From Kutzneria sp. (GTDB lineage Bacteria > Actinomycetota > Actinomycetes > Mycobacteriales > Pseudonocardiaceae), in assembly GCA_019239965.1 (NCBI GenBank), contig JAFAZC010000075.1:1-64000 (forward strand): a stretch of DNA of 64,000 bases, given 5' to 3'. Under the pieces are notes generated by a model that saw only the letters and a program-made list of their open reading frames with translations, was not told the origin of the DNA and did no database searches. Positions 1 to 8,659 of the stretch are shown here, piece by piece; the stretch's first letter is position 1; the number at the start of each line of letters is the position of its first letter. The position numbers and the translations under genes were made by a program.

Positions 1-1
1 G

Positions 2-2536
2 GAACAGGCGCACCTCGCGGCCGTGCGGCTGATCGCCGACCGTAGGGAGGGGCTGGCCCGGCTGACCGGCCAGGTCGAGGCGCTGCGCAGCAAGAACAAC
101 GCCACCTCCGACGAGGTCGAACGACTGTCCACGGCGCTGGCCGAGGCCGGTGAACGGGCCGAACAGGCCCGCGTCGAGCTAGCCGAACAGCGGGAGGCCG
201 CCGGTACCGAGGACGAGGGCGATGTCGGCCTCGACGAACGCCACCAACTGGCCGTTGAGGCCGACGAGGCCGCCAAGAGCAGGGTGGAGGAGCTACTCGC
301 CGCCGAACGCGCCGCCGACAAGGAGATCTCTTCTTGGAAGGCGAGAGTCGAGGCGCTGTCGCTGGGCCTCACCCGCAAAGACGGAGCCGGTGCGCTGCTG
401 GCTGCCGGGGACCGGCTGCCGGGTCTGCTCGGTTCGGTCGCCGCGCTGCTCACCGTCGAACCGGGTGCGGAGGCGGCGCTGGCCGCCGCGCTCGGTCCGG
501 TCGCCGACGCGGTCGCGGTGGCCGGAGGCGACGACGCCGTCGCGGCACTGCGCCTGCTGCGGTCGGGCGACGCCGGGCGAGCCGGAGTGCTTGTCGGCGG
601 TGCCGGCGGGCTGGATGGCCGGGACGGGTGGCCCATGCTGCCGGCGGGTGCCCGCTGGGCCGTCGACCTTGTGCGTGCGCCCGAGCCGTTGCTTCCCGCT
701 GTGCGGCGGGCTCTTGACCGGATGATCGTCGTGGCTGACCTCGCCTCGGCGCACGCCGCGGTGACCGCCGAACCCGGACTTCGTGCGGTCACCCGTGACG
801 GCGACGTGCTCGGTGCGGACTGGGCGGTCGGCGGCTCCGGTCGGGCGCAGAGCACGATCGAGGTGCAGGCCGCCGTCGATGAGGCGCGGGAGCGGCTCGG
901 TGTGGCCGAGCGCGCGCTCGAGCAGGCCAGTGCGGCCCTTGTCGGCGCACGTGCCGAACGTCAGGCGCGCCGTGCCGAGGTGGCCGCCATCGCGGAACAG
1001 CGCGGCGAAGCCAAGATCCGCAGAGTCCGGTCTGGTGAGCGGCTGAACCGACTGCACCAGGCCGTGTGTTCAGCCGAGGCCGAGGTGCAGCGGATCGCCG
1101 CGCAGCGGAGCAAGGTCGAGCAGTCACGGCAGGAGGCGGTCGAGAAGCTCGCCGAGCTCGAGGAGCGACTCGCCGCCGCTCAGGAGCTGACCGTCGAGGA
1201 GGAGCCCGACACCGCTGAGCGCGACGAGGCCAGCACGCAGTTGGCGGCGGCGCGGCAGGCGGAGATGGACGCGAGGCTGTCGCTGCGCACCGCTGAGGAA
1301 CGCGCGAGGGCTTTGCAGGGCAAGGCCGAGCAGCTGCGCAGGGCCGCACGTGCCGAGCGGGACGCACGTGAGCGCGCCGAACGGGCCAGGCTGGCCAGGA
1401 TCCGGGGCGCCGCGGTCGCCGAGGCCGTCGTCGCCGCGGGGGAGGTCGCGCTCGCACGGATCGAGTCCTCGCTGCGCAGGGCCGCCGCCGAGCGCGACGA
1501 CGTCCAGTCCCGGCGCGCCGGGCGGGAAGCCGAGCTGGCGCGGGTCAGGGGTCAGGTCAGGGAACTGACCGGCGAATTGGAGAAGCTGACCGACGCGGTG
1601 CACCGGGACGAGGTGCTGCGGGCCGAGCAGAGACTGCGGCTGGAGCAGCTGGAGACCAAGGTCACCGAGGACTTCGGCATCGGCATGGCCGATCTCGTCA
1701 CCGAGTACGGTCCGGACGTGCCGGTTCCGCCGACCCCGACCGAGCTGGCCGAGTACGCCGCCGCCAAGGAGCGCGGCGAGTTGGTCACCGAGCCGCAGTC
1801 GATGCCCTACGACCGTGAGGTGCAGGCGCGTCGGGCCAAGCGCGCCGAGCGGGATCTCGCCCAGCTCGGCAAGGTCAATCCGCTGGCGCTCGAGGAGTTC
1901 GCCGCGCTCGAGGAGCGCTACAAGTTCCTGTCCACCCAACTCGAGGACCTCAAGGCCACCCGGCGTGACCTGCTCACCGTGGTCAAGGAGGTCGACGACA
2001 AGATCCTCGAGGTCTTCACCTCCGCGTACCACGACGTGGCGCGTGAGTTCGAGCTGGTTTTCGCCACGCTGTTCCCTGGCGGTGAGGGCCGGCTGGTGCT
2101 CACCGAGCCGGACGACATGCTCACCACCGGCGTGGACGTGGAGGCCCGGCCGCCCGGCAAGAAGATCAAGCGGCTTTCCCTGCTGTCCGGCGGCGAGAAG
2201 TCGCTCACCGCGGTCGCGATGCTGGTGGCGATCTTCCGCGCGCGGCCTTCACCGTTCTACGTGCTCGACGAGGTCGAGGCGGCGCTGGACGACACCAACC
2301 TGCGCCGGCTGATCAGTCTGTTCGATCAGCTGCGGGAGCGCTCGCAGCTGCTCATCATCACGCACCAGAAACCCACCATGGAAATCGCCGACGCGCTCTA
2401 CGGCGTGAGCATGCGCGGCGATGGCATCAGTGCGGTCATTTCGCAGCGCATGCGCGGCGGCAAAGACCAGGAGCCCCTACCGGAGGCGGATTCCGGGGAA
2501 ACGGAGGAATCCGAGCCGCGGGCGGACGCGGTGTGA
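2..2536 (+). CDS. smc: Chromosome segregation ATPase SMC (5' end outside window)
   Basis: SMC compacts and segregates chromosomes as a DNA-entrapping ATPase with ScpA/ScpB. The frame is open from base 2, so the N-terminal head with Walker A lies upstream of the window. What remains is part of the first coiled coil, a hinge-like stretch around residues 135-285 of the visible part (rich in small residues, no heptads), the second Ala/Glu/Arg-rich coiled coil, and the C-terminal head with the ABC signature LSGGEK and Walker B FYVLDEVEAALDD. A charged tail of about 30 residues follows. The next conserved gene in related genomes is ftsY, here about 10 kb downstream. The family assignment is very secure; only the true start is missing. 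Confidence 0.97.
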   Translation, partial: EQAHLAAVRLIADRREGLARLTGQVEALRSKNNATSDEVERLSTALAEAGERAEQARVELAEQREAAGTEDEGDVGLDERHQLAVEADEAAKSRVEELLAAERAADKEISSWKARVEALSLGLTRKDGAGALLAAGDRLPGLLGSVAALLTVEPGAEAALAAALGPVADAVAVAGGDDAVAALRLLRSGDAGRAGVLVGGAGGLDGRDGWPMLPAGARWAVDLVRAPEPLLPAVRRALDRMIVVADLASAHAAVTAEPGLRAVTRDGDVLGADWAVGGSGRAQSTIEVQAAVDEARERLGVAERALEQASAALVGARAERQARRAEVAAIAEQRGEAKIRRVRSGERLNRLHQAVCSAEAEVQRIAAQRSKVEQSRQEAVEKLAELEERLAAAQELTVEEEPDTAERDEASTQLAAARQAEMDARLSLRTAEERARALQGKAEQLRRAARAERDARERAERARLARIRGAAVAEAVVAAGEVALARIESSLRRAAAERDDVQSRRAGREAELARVRGQVRELTGELEKLTDAVHRDEVLRAEQRLRLEQLETKVTEDFGIGMADLVTEYGPDVPVPPTPTELAEYAAAKERGELVTEPQSMPYDREVQARRAKRAERDLAQLGKVNPLALEEFAALEERYKFLSTQLEDLKATRRDLLTVVKEVDDKILEVFTSAYHDVAREFELVFATLFPGGEGRLVLTEPDDMLTTGVDVEARPPGKKIKRLSLLSGGEKSLTAVAMLVAIFRARPSPFYVLDEVEAALDDTNLRRLISLFDQLRERSQLLIITHQKPTMEIADALYGVSMRGDGISAVISQRMRGGKDQEPLPEADSGETEESEPRADAV

Positions 2537-2562
2537 CCACTTTCTCCCTGCGTTGCGTGAGG

Positions 2563-3537
2563 TCAGCCGAGTCGTCGAATTCTGTATTCGTCACTCGGCT
2601 TTCCGCTGAGCAGAAGGTCGAGTCGACCAGTGAGCACATAGGTTCCGCAGGCGCCCCGCGCTATTGTGGTCGGCGCCGGATCCGGCCATGCCAATGAGTT
2701 CGCTACGGTCGCGGTTCGCCAATGGTCCGTTGAATCAAGCGTCACCACCCTGTTGGCGCTGGTGTTGTCGATTTCCTGAATGGTGGAGGGCCCGTCGAGG
2801 AGCAGTCCATCGGGAGCACCGATCGGGGCGTCCACCGCGACCCGGGCCACGGTGCGCGAACCGTCCAGCGCCACTCGGTAGAGCGCGCGGGCGGAGGACT
2901 GGGCGACGAGCAGGAAGCCGTCGGGGTTCCAGACGATCCCATTGGCACCATTGCCTTTGCCGACCGGGACCAGCTGGTCGTCACGGACCAGTATGGACGG
3001 TGCTCCCGTCAGCGACACCTCGTACACCGCGCCGCTGACAGAGTCGGTGACGAAGGCGCTGCCGTCGGGGCCGACCGTGACGTCGTTGCCGAAGTGCCCG
3101 TGCCCGGTGTCCAGCGAGCCGAGATCGACATACGCGATCCGCTGTCCGGACGCCAGGTCGTAGATGCCGAGCCCGGCGGTCTTTCCGTTGGTCTGCGGTG
3201 AGGTCCTGTCCGCGATGCCGATGTCGCCGTTCACCACGAGGATTCGGTTCCTCGGTGTGTCGACGGTGATTCCCATGGTGGTGATGAGCGCCGGATCGGA
3301 CACCAGTGTGTTCACGGAGCCGTCGAGATTCACGATGCTCACGGTTCCGTGCTTGACCGATCCGACAAGGAAACGTTCCCTAGTTGGATCGTAGGCGATT
3401 CCCTCGGGATGCAGTGTGGGGGCGGAACCGACCATCGAATCCGGGTAGCAGGACTTCTCCGCACGTGCTGGAGAGGAAGGCAAGAGTGCGGTGGCGGAGA
3501 TGGCCGCCAATACAATCGTCATTAATCGAATTGTCAT
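2563..3537 (-). CDS. Secreted SMP-30/NHL-type beta-propeller protein
   Basis: This is a 324-residue protein with a signal peptide: Met-Thr-Ile-Arg start, hydrophobic core, and a cleavage-like Ala-Arg-Ala near residue 26. The mature part has repeated short modules containing Gly-Ile-x-Tyr/Val, Asp-Gly-Ser and Asn-Arg-Ile, as expected for a six-bladed SMP-30/gluconolactonase-like propeller. The frame runs further upstream to 3906, but the segment before the signal peptide is low-complexity and overlaps the divergent MFS gene, so I start at 3537. Relatives are annotated as SMP-30/gluconolactonase/LRE proteins; no substrate can be read from the sequence. It is convergent with smc, with a 26-nt gap. 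Confidence 0.72.
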   Translation of the reverse strand: MTIRLMTIVLAAISATALLPSSPARAEKSCYPDSMVGSAPTLHPEGIAYDPTRERFLVGSVKHGTVSIVNLDGSVNTLVSDPALITTMGITVDTPRNRILVVNGDIGIADRTSPQTNGKTAGLGIYDLASGQRIAYVDLGSLDTGHGHFGNDVTVGPDGSAFVTDSVSGAVYEVSLTGAPSILVRDDQLVPVGKGNGANGIVWNPDGFLLVAQSSARALYRVALDGSRTVARVAVDAPIGAPDGLLLDGPSTIQEIDNTSANRVVTLDSTDHWRTATVANSLAWPDPAPTTIARGACGTYVLTGRLDLLLSGKPSDEYRIRRLG

Positions 3538-3759
3538 ATCGGCAAAGGCTAGTCGTTCGCCTGGCATGTCGGCACCGACGAAGGTCTTGCCGGGTGATCG
3601 GATGTCCCGCGCCGCTGCGTCAGTCTGTCGTATTCGGTCAGATGTGAACGCCGCCACTAGGGCCCTGGACGGCTGACAGCGCGTGAGGCGCCGACTACGG
3701 TAGGGCATGACGCGGTGGGGGCCGCGCGGACGGTGTCCAGTCGAGGAAGCGGGGACGCC

Positions 3760-5025
3760 ATGGGCGACGTGTCCAAGCGTGCCACCTTCGGGTCGGTTTT
3801 CGCCGTCGGCGAGTTTCGTGCGTTGTGGAGCGCGGAGTTGCTCTCCGTCGCGGGAGATCAACTTGCCAGGGTCGCGCTCTCCGTACTGGTCTACGGGCGG
3901 ACACACTCCGCCGCGCTCACCGGCCTGACTTACGCGCTGACCTTCGTGCCTTCGCTGGCGGGTGGCGTCTTTCTCGCAGGGCTCGCCGACCGGTTCCCGC
4001 GGCGCGACATCATGGTCGTGATCGACCTGGCGCGAATGGCACTCATCGCGCTGGCGGCTCTGCCCGGCACGCCACTGGTCGTCCTCGGCGCGCTGGTCGC
4101 CGGCGTGTCCCTAGTGAACGCCCCGTTCAAGGCGGCTCAACTGGCGCTGCTCCCCGACGTGCTCGGCGCGGACCGGTACGTGCTTGGCATGGCACTGCGC
4201 ACCATCACCAACCAGTCAGCCCAGCTGGCCGGGTTCGCCGGCGGCGGCCTGCTGGTCGCTGCGGTGGATCCACACATCGGGCTTGCGCTCGACGCGGTCA
4301 CCTTCGGTGCCTCGGCGGTGGTGATCTGGTTGGGTGTCGACCGCCGCGCCGCGCCGGCCATCGACAGCGCACCCGCGGTGAACAAGTCGCCGCTAGCCTC
4401 CAGCGCGACGGCCGTGCGGTTCATCGCGGCCAATCGCGCGCTGCGCTCGCTGATCGTGATGAGCTGGCTCACCGGGCTGTTCATCGTCTACGAGGGGCTC
4501 GCGGCGCCTTATGCCATGCCACTGGGCGGCAATGCCGCGGTGGGAGTCGTATTGGCCAGTGATCCGCTCGGCGCGATGGTCGGAGCGTTCGTGTGGGGAC
4601 GCTTCGTGCCGCGGGAGCTCGGCGCGCGGCTGGTGGGTGTGGTGACCCTGCTCGCCGGCGTCCCGCTGATCGGCTGTCTGTTCCGTCCCGGACTCGCGGT
4701 GTCAACGGTGCTGTTCGCGACCGCGGGCGCGTTGGGCACGGCGGCGTTGATGCAGAGCACAGCGTCGTTCGTGGAACTGCTTCCGCACTCCGGCAGGGCG
4801 CAGGCACTTGGGCTGTCCAATTCGGGGCTGACGACCGTGATGGGGCTCAGTCCCTTCGCTGCCGGGGCGGTGGCCGACCACCTCGACACGGCGACGACGA
4901 TCGGCCTTGTCGGTGTGGTCGGCACCCTGATCGGTGCTGGGGTGGCGGCAACCTGGCGGCGTGCTTTGGCCGCCACCCCAGTCGGTGCCCGTATCCCCGG
5001 CGCTCAGCCCGCGGGGGAAGGGTAG
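3760..5025 (+). CDS. MFS transporter
   Basis: This 421-residue protein has about 12 hydrophobic segments and the N-half layout of drug- or siderophore-exporter MFS proteins: a basic loop ADRFPRRD after the second helix and Gly/Ala-rich helices. The frame opens at 3715, but the ATG at 3760 begins the conserved part and gives a normal N-terminal length (MGDVSKRATFGS). The substrate is unknown. It stands alone between the propeller gene (divergent) and the GGDEF gene. Confidence 0.82.
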   Translation: MGDVSKRATFGSVFAVGEFRALWSAELLSVAGDQLARVALSVLVYGRTHSAALTGLTYALTFVPSLAGGVFLAGLADRFPRRDIMVVIDLARMALIALAALPGTPLVVLGALVAGVSLVNAPFKAAQLALLPDVLGADRYVLGMALRTITNQSAQLAGFAGGGLLVAAVDPHIGLALDAVTFGASAVVIWLGVDRRAAPAIDSAPAVNKSPLASSATAVRFIAANRALRSLIVMSWLTGLFIVYEGLAAPYAMPLGGNAAVGVVLASDPLGAMVGAFVWGRFVPRELGARLVGVVTLLAGVPLIGCLFRPGLAVSTVLFATAGALGTAALMQSTASFVELLPHSGRAQALGLSNSGLTTVMGLSPFAAGAVADHLDTATTIGLVGVVGTLIGAGVAATWRRALAATPVGARIPGAQPAGEG

Positions 5026-5160
5026 GAGTTCACTGATCCCGGCTGGTCATGGGTGACTACCTCTTCCTGTTCGGTACGGCTTCGTCACACGATGCGTCTG
5101 GCGAACCGTATGTGATTCGATGGATACTCGATGTGGAAAAGCGTTTCGAGGGGGCGTGAT

Positions 5161-6483
5161 ATGACGATTGTGACGCTTGGGGGGCGCGGTGAGGGCACAG
5201 TTGTGCCGCAATTGGGTAAGTGCGGTAGCTGGTTCACTCGGTGGGCGTTGTGGACGCGTCCGCGTCCGTGGGTGGTGTTCACACTCATCGTGGAAACCTG
5301 TGTTGCCGCATTGATCGTCGCGGCCTTCGTGATGGTGCCGGTGCACCCGGGAGATCTTGTTGTATTCGGAGTCCTGCTCGCACTGGGAATCGCGCAGGCG
5401 GAGATGTCCCGTCGCGGAGAGCGACTGCGTCGTCAACTGAGCGAGACCCCGCACATCAACATGACGGCGGTGTGGTTGGTGCCAGGGGCGATTCTGCTGC
5501 CGCCCGGCCTCGCCGCGGTCCTCGGCGTCCTGCTCTACCTGCACCTCGGCCTCCGTAGCTGGTACCGGCTGCACAGCGTGGCACCGTGCCGGATGATGGC
5601 TAGTGCCGCCGTGGTTGTGCTTTCCTGCTTTGCCTCCTCAGGCGCGTTGATGGTGTTCGGCGTCCACGCGAACGCCTTGATCGGCGAGGGCGCCACCCCG
5701 GAACGGACGGCGCTGTTCGTGGCGTCGGTGCTCGCGTTCGAACTCGTCAACGCCACTGTCACCGCGGTAGCGTTGTACCTCGCTGCGATCGAGACACCGA
5801 CCGCACGGATGTTGTTCGGCAGCTGGGAGGACAACGCGCTCGAGTTTGCGACTGTCTGCCTTGGCGGTCTCACCGCCGCTGTGTTGATCTACCAACCAAT
5901 TCTTGTCATATTCACATTTATCCCGCTGCTCGTCCTGCATCGTAGTGTATTGGTGAAGCAACTGGAAGTGGCCGCGACAACTGATCATAAAACTGGCCTG
6001 CTGAACGCGGTTGCGTGGCACAATCTGGCGAGAGTCGAGTTGTCAAGAGCGCGGCGGAGCAAGACGAGTTTTGGCATCCTCATGGTCGACCTCGATCATT
6101 TTAAACGAGTGAACGACACGTACGGTCACCTCGCCGGTGACGCTGTGTTGAAAGCGGTTGCCGACGCGGTCAAGGGCGAAGTTCGCGATTACGATTCGGC
6201 CGGCCGATTCGGCGGCGAGGAGTTCGCGGTTCTGCTTCCCGGAATCAGCGAGGCCGATGTCGTCGCCACCGCCGAAAGGATTCGACACAGAGTGACGACC
6301 CTTGCCGTCGACGTCCCGCTGGAAGACGGTCGCGGCGTGGTCGACTCGCTGTCCGCCTCGATCGGCGTCGCGGTCTACCCCTACGGCGGCCCGGACGTGG
6401 AAGGCTTATTACTCACCGCGGACAGTGCCCTGTACAAGGCCAAGGACACCGGCAGGAACAAGGTCGTCAGCGTCGCCGCCTAG
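5161..6483 (+). CDS. Membrane-bound diguanylate cyclase (GGDEF)
   Basis: This is a 440-residue protein. The N-terminal half (about residues 35-260) has six to seven hydrophobic segments forming an uncharacterised membrane sensor region. The C-terminal GGDEF domain should make cyclic di-GMP from two GTP. The active-site motif is GGEEF at residues 351-355, and RDYD at 342-345 is an RxxD inhibitory site exactly five residues before it, so an active, product-inhibited enzyme is expected. The start at 5161 is supported by a GAGGGGG ribosome site; an ATG at 5131 lacks one. No EAL domain is present. In actinomycetes cyclic di-GMP controls development, for example through BldD. Confidence 0.9.
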   Translation: MTIVTLGGRGEGTVVPQLGKCGSWFTRWALWTRPRPWVVFTLIVETCVAALIVAAFVMVPVHPGDLVVFGVLLALGIAQAEMSRRGERLRRQLSETPHINMTAVWLVPGAILLPPGLAAVLGVLLYLHLGLRSWYRLHSVAPCRMMASAAVVVLSCFASSGALMVFGVHANALIGEGATPERTALFVASVLAFELVNATVTAVALYLAAIETPTARMLFGSWEDNALEFATVCLGGLTAAVLIYQPILVIFTFIPLLVLHRSVLVKQLEVAATTDHKTGLLNAVAWHNLARVELSRARRSKTSFGILMVDLDHFKRVNDTYGHLAGDAVLKAVADAVKGEVRDYDSAGRFGGEEFAVLLPGISEADVVATAERIRHRVTTLAVDVPLEDGRGVVDSLSASIGVAVYPYGGPDVEGLLLTADSALYKAKDTGRNKVVSVAA

Positions 6484-6527
6484 GACGCCGGTCGGGACGG
6501 CGCGTGGACCTGTGCACAGGTGCCGAG

Positions 6528-6536
6528 TTGTCCACA
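6528..6536 (+). promoter_or_regulatory. Isolated DnaA-box-like 9-mer
   Basis: An exact TTGTCCACA, the high-G+C form of the DnaA box, sits between the GGDEF gene and the PIN remnant, beside the palindrome CCTGTGCACAGG. It may be chance or the edge of an old insertion. Confidence 0.3.
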
Positions 6537-6605
6537 GCCGACGGATTTTCGTGATCATCTTCTGGTAACCGTCGGTAGACTGGGACTGGGCTCGCCCCCC
6601 TGGGA

Positions 6606-6896
6606 ATGGGTGGGGGCTGGGCAGTGCTCTTTGATCGACATTCCGTCGTGCCGACCCCGATGGGCGATGCTCTCGCCCTCATCGCGGCCGTGCGCTCCCA
6701 GCCGCAGCATGCCGTCGTCGAGGCGGGAACGCGCCATCTCGACGTGCTGACCGCGGCATGCGTCGACGGCCAGGCCACTGGCGACCTGGTTCCAGGCGCC
6801 GTCCTCGCGGCATTGGTCATGGGGCACGGCTGCGAGACCGTCAGCTTCGACCGGGATTTCGCGCGTTTCCCAGGATTGCGCTGGTCAACCCCCTGA
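6606..6896 (+). pseudogene. C-terminal remnant of a VapC-like PIN-domain toxin
   Basis: The translated 96 codons resemble the second half of actinobacterial VapC ribonuclease toxins, ending in SFDRDFARFPGLRW, a typical PIN C-terminal block. The first half, which should carry the initial metal-binding Asp and the MxxVDxN start, is not found in any frame of the upstream 120 bp. The site usually read LVPDAxLAAL is LVPGAVLAAL here, so a catalytic Asp has also become Gly. No antitoxin gene is adjacent. I read it as a decayed toxin, though a short expressed protein cannot be excluded. The PIN identity comes from motif recognition, not a search. Confidence 0.55.
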
Positions 6897-7442
6897 CGGG
6901 GGCCTTCCATCCTGGCGGTGGCGGGCACGGTGTGCGGCAACCCGCGACCTGGTGGCACAGGCCCTGGCGCAGAATCGACGGGTGTGATTGCGCGAGGTGT
7001 CCGCGAAGGCCGCATCACAACCGGCGGCAGCGCAGCGCCGCAGTGCCTCGAAGCCGTGTCCGGCGGCGAACACGGCCAGCCCCACGGCGGTGATCGCGGC
7101 CAGGTCCTCTGCCCAGTTCGCGTCGGGGCGCGAGACATGCAGGTGCCAGGGAGTCCCGTCATGGTTGGACAGGTAGGGCCGCTGCGCGTAACCGGCCAGC
7201 AGCTCGTTGACGATCCCGGCCGCCGCGGCGGGGCTGCCCGCTCCGAACACCGCCCCGAGCCGTCCGCCGAGCGCCCTGGTGGCGACCACCTCGTCCTCGG
7301 TGACGGCGACAGGTTCCGGCTCGCCGTGTTCCGCCAGGAATCGCCGCAGGTCCGCCGGCTCACTGAGGGCATCGGCGTTCACCAGGTCGGCCGCGATGCG
7401 GACGGCCCGATCCGGGTCTTGCAGCGGCATACGCACACCCAC
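6885..7442 (-). CDS. CGNR zinc-finger (ABATE domain) transcriptional regulator
   Basis: The protein is about 185 residues. The N-terminal two thirds fits the ABATE/DUF1470 fold. The C-terminal CGNR zinc finger has cysteines near 137, 142, 158 and 162 and the signature block NHTRRFCARACATRSRVAAH, thought to bind DNA. Possible starts are GTG 7442, GTG 7436 and ATG 7430, all just downstream of a perfect inverted repeat shared with the divergent MFS gene; this suggests autoregulation and control of that transporter. The ligand is unknown. The 3' end overlaps the PIN remnant by 12 nt on the opposite strand. Confidence 0.85.
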   Translation of the reverse strand: MGVRMPLQDPDRAVRIAADLVNADALSEPADLRRFLAEHGEPEPVAVTEDEVVATRALGGRLGAVFGAGSPAAAAGIVNELLAGYAQRPYLSNHDGTPWHLHVSRPDANWAEDLAAITAVGLAVFAAGHGFEALRRCAAAGCDAAFADTSRNHTRRFCARACATRSRVAAHRARHRQDGRPPSGG

Positions 7443-7447
7443 AGCAT

Positions 7448-7482
7448 AATGTAACGCGTTAAATGTAAGTATGCGTTACATT
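7448..7482. promoter_or_regulatory. Divergent promoter/operator between CGNR gene and MFS gene
   Basis: Perfect 10-bp arms AATGTAACGC (7448-7457) and GCGTTACATT (7473-7482) are separated by 15 bp. The left arm also belongs to a second palindrome, TAACGCGTTA (7452-7461). TACATT at 7477-7482 can serve as the -10 of the MFS gene, 7 nt before GTG 7490; on the other strand TATGCT (7443-7448) lies 6 nt before a GTG of the regulator. A repressor bound here would cover both promoters. Confidence 0.65.
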
Positions 7483-7489
7483 GGCGAGG

Positions 7490-8659
7490 GTGAGGGCCTA
7501 CTACACGGCCGCGACCCTGGCCAGGCTTGGCGACGAGATGGTCGGCGCCGCGGTGCCGCTCCTGGTGCTGGCACGCACCGGGGGCGTACTGGCTGGTGAC
7601 ATCTCGCTGGCCGGCCTCACCCTGGCCGCCTACGCGCTTCCTTCCATCGGCACCGGCCCGCTGCTGGGAGCCTGGTTGGACGGCACGCGGCACCGCCGCG
7701 CCGCGCTGGCCACCAACCAGCTCGCCCTCGCGGCGTCGATGCTGGGACTGGTGGCCACGGTTGGCGCCGCTCCGGGCTGGACCGCTCCGGCCATCGCCCT
7801 GGTCGCCGGTCTCACGGTTCCGATGGCCAGCGGCGGATTCACCGGAATGCTGCCGTTGCTGGTGGCGCCGGACAGGCTCGCCGCGGCGAACTCCGCCGAG
7901 GCGGTCAGCTTCAGCGTCGCATCGATGGCCGGACCCGCGGTGGCCGGCACCGTGGCGCTGGTGGTCTCACCGGCCGCGGCCGTCGCGATGATCGCGGGGG
8001 TGGCCATACTGAGTCTTGTCGCGTTGCTCGCCGTGCCGGCCGTGCCGCCGAGACAGGGCACGACGCGGCTGTCCGTCCGAGACGGCGTGCGGCACCTGCT
8101 TCACACCCCGCGGCTGCGTGCGGTGACCCTCACGTCGACCGTGTCGTTTGGCGCCGTCGGCATGCTTGTCGTGGCGTTGCCGGTGCGGACAGGCCAGCTC
8201 GGGATCAGCGGCAACGCGTCGGGATTCGTGCTCGCGGCCTTCGAAGCCGGCTGCGTTGTCACCAACCTCGCGTTGATCCGGCTGCAGAACCGCTGGCAGA
8301 CCGTACTGGTGTGCACGGCGGCCTACGGGGTCGTGCTCGCCGGCTGGGCGGCCGCCCCCTCCTTCCCGGTGCTGCTTGGTCTGGGACTCGTCGCCGGGTT
8401 CACCCTCGGACCGGAGCTGCCCGCACTGCTGGCCGCCCGGCAGCGCTACACGCCGGCTGGGCTGCTCAGCCAGGTTGGCACCACCGGAGCCAGCCTCAAA
8501 GTTGGCGCGTCGGCGATGGGCTCCGCGCTCGGCGGCCAACTGGTCCCGACCTGGGGTGCGGCCGGCGTGTTCAGCCTCGTCGCCGCCCTACAGGTGATCG
8601 CGGTACTGGCCGGACTGCTGGTCAGCCGACCACGACCGGCAGCTCGGCCAGCCCACTGA
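7490..8659 (+). CDS. MFS transporter paired with CGNR regulator
   Basis: This is a 389-residue protein with about 12 membrane segments of the major facilitator superfamily, beginning VRAYYTAATLARLGDEM and with a basic loop GTRHRRAA after helix 2. Starts at TTG 7481 or GTG 7490 are possible. I prefer 7490 because TACATT then sits at leaderless -10 distance. The divergent CGNR regulator and the shared operator imply inducible efflux of an unknown compound. Its last 38 nt overlap the 3' end of the convergent P450 gene. Confidence 0.82.
   Translation: MRAYYTAATLARLGDEMVGAAVPLLVLARTGGVLAGDISLAGLTLAAYALPSIGTGPLLGAWLDGTRHRRAALATNQLALAASMLGLVATVGAAPGWTAPAIALVAGLTVPMASGGFTGMLPLLVAPDRLAAANSAEAVSFSVASMAGPAVAGTVALVVSPAAAVAMIAGVAILSLVALLAVPAVPPRQGTTRLSVRDGVRHLLHTPRLRAVTLTSTVSFGAVGMLVVALPVRTGQLGISGNASGFVLAAFEAGCVVTNLALIRLQNRWQTVLVCTAAYGVVLAGWAAAPSFPVLLGLGLVAGFTLGPELPALLAARQRYTPAGLLSQVGTTGASLKVGASAMGSALGGQLVPTWGAAGVFSLVAALQVIAVLAGLLVSRPRPAARPAH

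Noticed and set aside
293-2208. Several long minus-strand and alternate-frame ORFs inside smc
   Set aside because: They are G+C-driven shadows without domain content, and the SMC frame explains the region fully.
3538-3906. N-terminal extension of the beta-propeller ORF
   Set aside because: A clean signal peptide starts at 3537; the extension overlaps the divergent MFS gene and looks non-coding.
8622-8659. Convergent 38-nt overlap of MFS and P450 genes as a special antisense regulator
   Set aside because: Short convergent 3' overlaps are common in dense genomes and nothing else supports regulation.
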